Assembly (NCBI GenBank): GCA_014695295.1 | Contig: JACJNY010000076.1 | Span: 78,181-142,180, forward strand | Length of the DNA stretch: 64,000 nt | Source: Microcoleus sp. FACHB-61 | GTDB lineage: Bacteria > Cyanobacteriota > Cyanobacteriia > Cyanobacteriales > Microcoleaceae | Direction: 5' to 3' | In this document: positions 62,564 through 64,000 of the stretch, piece by piece | Layout of the letters: the number at the start of each line of letters is the position of its first letter | How positions within the stretch are numbered: position 1 is the first letter of the stretch | Program-made: the position numbers and the translations under genes | Notes under the pieces: model-generated | The model's database searches: none | What the model saw: only the letters and a program-made list of their open reading frames with translations | What the model was told of the DNA's origin: nothing

Positions 62564-63457
62564 ATGTTAAAAGAATTAAAAACCATTACTCTAGCAACTT
62601 TTCTGGTATTAGGAACAGCTAAACTGGGTTCTACTGCACCTCTCCCAAGTCCTAATAATCAAGGGGATTATACTGGAAGAGCTTATCATACTTATTGGGA
62701 AGTAGTAGATCCAGACCCAAAGGGGTTAAATTGTCGCATGAATTCTTCTTTTGAAGAATTTATGCGTGTAGACAACCGCACTCCATTTGATGTTTTTAAT
62801 TGGTCTGTACTTGGTGTTTTAAAACAGGGACAGCGTTTTGAAAGCTTTCCTGGTAATGCTGGTGTTACTTTCCTTGATACCAGGGGTTTACCTTGGCTTT
62901 TTGTAGGAAAAAACTACACTGCTGGTGCGGCGCAAGGTTGTTTTATTCGCGCTAATAGTCAATTTGTCAAACCAATACAGATGTCACCAACCCGCGTACA
63001 ACCTCAAGCGAGTCAACCGCTCACAAGTTCGACAGCACTACCGATGAAGCTTGGTTTTGACGAAGGATTTGGATCGATTGTAGTACCAGAAAGCGATACC
63101 ACAGCATCGGCCTATGGAGGACGCTTAAGGCGATATGACGTTCACATTGCCAAAATGTTTGAAGTCACCCACTTTATGTGTCAACAAGAGAATTTAACAC
63201 CCGGTATTACTTGGAATTACGCGGCTGGAGCTGGCAGGATTAATATGGGAAGTTTTGAAATAACCTGCCGACTTGCTAATCAAATAGCTAGCGCCTATGG
63301 TTTAGGTAAGTCGGAACCTACGAATGTGACTTTTTCGGCTGGTGAAGTAGGTCGCCCCGCTGTCAGAAGTTTAAACATTCCCATCCTAGATATTACAGGT
63401 GATAAAGTACCACGCTGGGTGAGTTTTGTGCAGGGATTTCAGCCAGTGAGGAGGTAG
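62564..63457 (+). CDS. Secreted hypothetical protein
   Basis: 297 residues from the ATG that places the signal peptide at the N-terminus (MLKELKTITLATFLVLGTAK). An SH3-like or beta-rich segment follows (YWEVVDPDPKGLNCRMNSSF, then WLFVGKNYTAGAAQGCFIRA), with two Cys that could pair, and a distinct C-terminal half (VTHFMCQQENLTPGITWNYA). Conserved in cyanobacteria as far as recalled, function unknown. The frame also runs back to 62495, but that adds 23 residues ahead of the signal. Confidence 0.65.
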   Translation: MLKELKTITLATFLVLGTAKLGSTAPLPSPNNQGDYTGRAYHTYWEVVDPDPKGLNCRMNSSFEEFMRVDNRTPFDVFNWSVLGVLKQGQRFESFPGNAGVTFLDTRGLPWLFVGKNYTAGAAQGCFIRANSQFVKPIQMSPTRVQPQASQPLTSSTALPMKLGFDEGFGSIVVPESDTTASAYGGRLRRYDVHIAKMFEVTHFMCQQENLTPGITWNYAAGAGRINMGSFEITCRLANQIASAYGLGKSEPTNVTFSAGEVGRPAVRSLNIPILDITGDKVPRWVSFVQGFQPVRR

Positions 63458-63562
63458 GGCGAACACAGATAATATGCTCTACTGTCACTTAGAGCAATGT
63501 ACCTTAATAAAATAGTTGAGAGGAGTTTATGCCGATAAAAATATTTTTATTTTTCCCCAAAC

Positions 63563-63594
63563 AAAAAGCGCCCCTATTTCTAGGAGCGCTTTTT
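63563..63594 (-). terminator. Terminator of psbA
   Basis: AAAAAGCGC and GCGCTTTTT form a stem with adjoining pairs around CTATTTCTAG; on the minus strand it ends in T-rich sequence. It lies 20 bp past the psbA stop. Confidence 0.8.
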
Positions 63595-63613
63595 GTCAAT
63601 CGATAGCTAAAAC

Positions 63614-64000
<387 letters not shown>

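Overview
The window looks like chromosomal DNA of a filamentous, non-heterocystous cyanobacterium of the Oscillatoriales (Microcoleus/Oscillatoria-like; the genus is inferred). Support: the 3' end of psbA at the right edge, many GCGATCGC (HIP1) sites, cyanobacteria-typical families (DUF2993, DUF1816, DUF2358, DICT, Uma2, pentapeptide repeats, Vipp1, menB for phylloquinone, glgC), and abundant heptamer/octamer repeats and small palindromic elements of the kind seen in these genomes. No tRNA, rRNA or CRISPR array was recognised.

Layout. 0-3.7 kb: a fusion of a degenerate PlsY-like membrane domain with a rifampin-phosphotransferase-like dikinase, then a small single-span membrane protein. 3.7-12.8 kb: one minus-strand cluster coding, in transcription order, a dCache-HAMP-PP2C phosphatase, a truncated MHYT membrane protein, a second PP2C phosphatase, a GHKL-type kinase (DUF6272/SiaB-like), a STAS protein and two tandem MscS channels. 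This reads as a partner-switching phosphosignalling module joined to mechanosensitive channels. An 850-bp near-identical repeat and a stray MscS gene tail show that the cluster went through tandem duplication and internal deletion. 12.8-13.6 kb is a gene graveyard (PP2C tail, IS1-family transposase, histidine-kinase H-box). 13.7-25 kb: lipoprotein, two DUF2993 proteins, a DICT/degenerate-HD sensor, a pentapeptide protein, two DUF1816 paralogues, a DnaJ-like co-chaperone and glgC. 25-34 kb: GH13 amylase, fasciclin, DUF2358, a frameshifted conserved gene, an Eco29kI-like restriction-modification pair, hisC, a WGxxGxxG secreted protein, polyphosphate glucokinase and an esterase. 34-43 kb: ECF sigma/anti-sigma/Spy-like operon, a MoxR-DUF58-transglutaminase operon headed by an OGFr-like protein, and gor. 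43.5-48.1 kb: a 1275-residue NACHT NTPase with thirteen near-identical 34-residue repeats, followed by an Uma2 nuclease-like gene. 48.6-57.8 kb: MacB-type ABC ATPase, plsC, tadA, TerB, menB, a SPOR-like protein and a PspA/Vipp1 pair. 58.8-62.5 kb: a decaying stretch where a TpsB outer-membrane transporter, an Uma2 gene and a DUF433 gene are all interrupted. 62.5-64 kb: a secreted protein and the 3' end of psbA.

The most interesting items are the phosphatase-kinase-STAS-MscS cluster with its duplication scar, the NACHT protein with recently shuffled repeats, the PlsY/dikinase fusion, the OGFr-MoxR operon, and repeated invasion of coding genes by short interspersed repeats. All functional calls come from reading the sequence; no database search was run.
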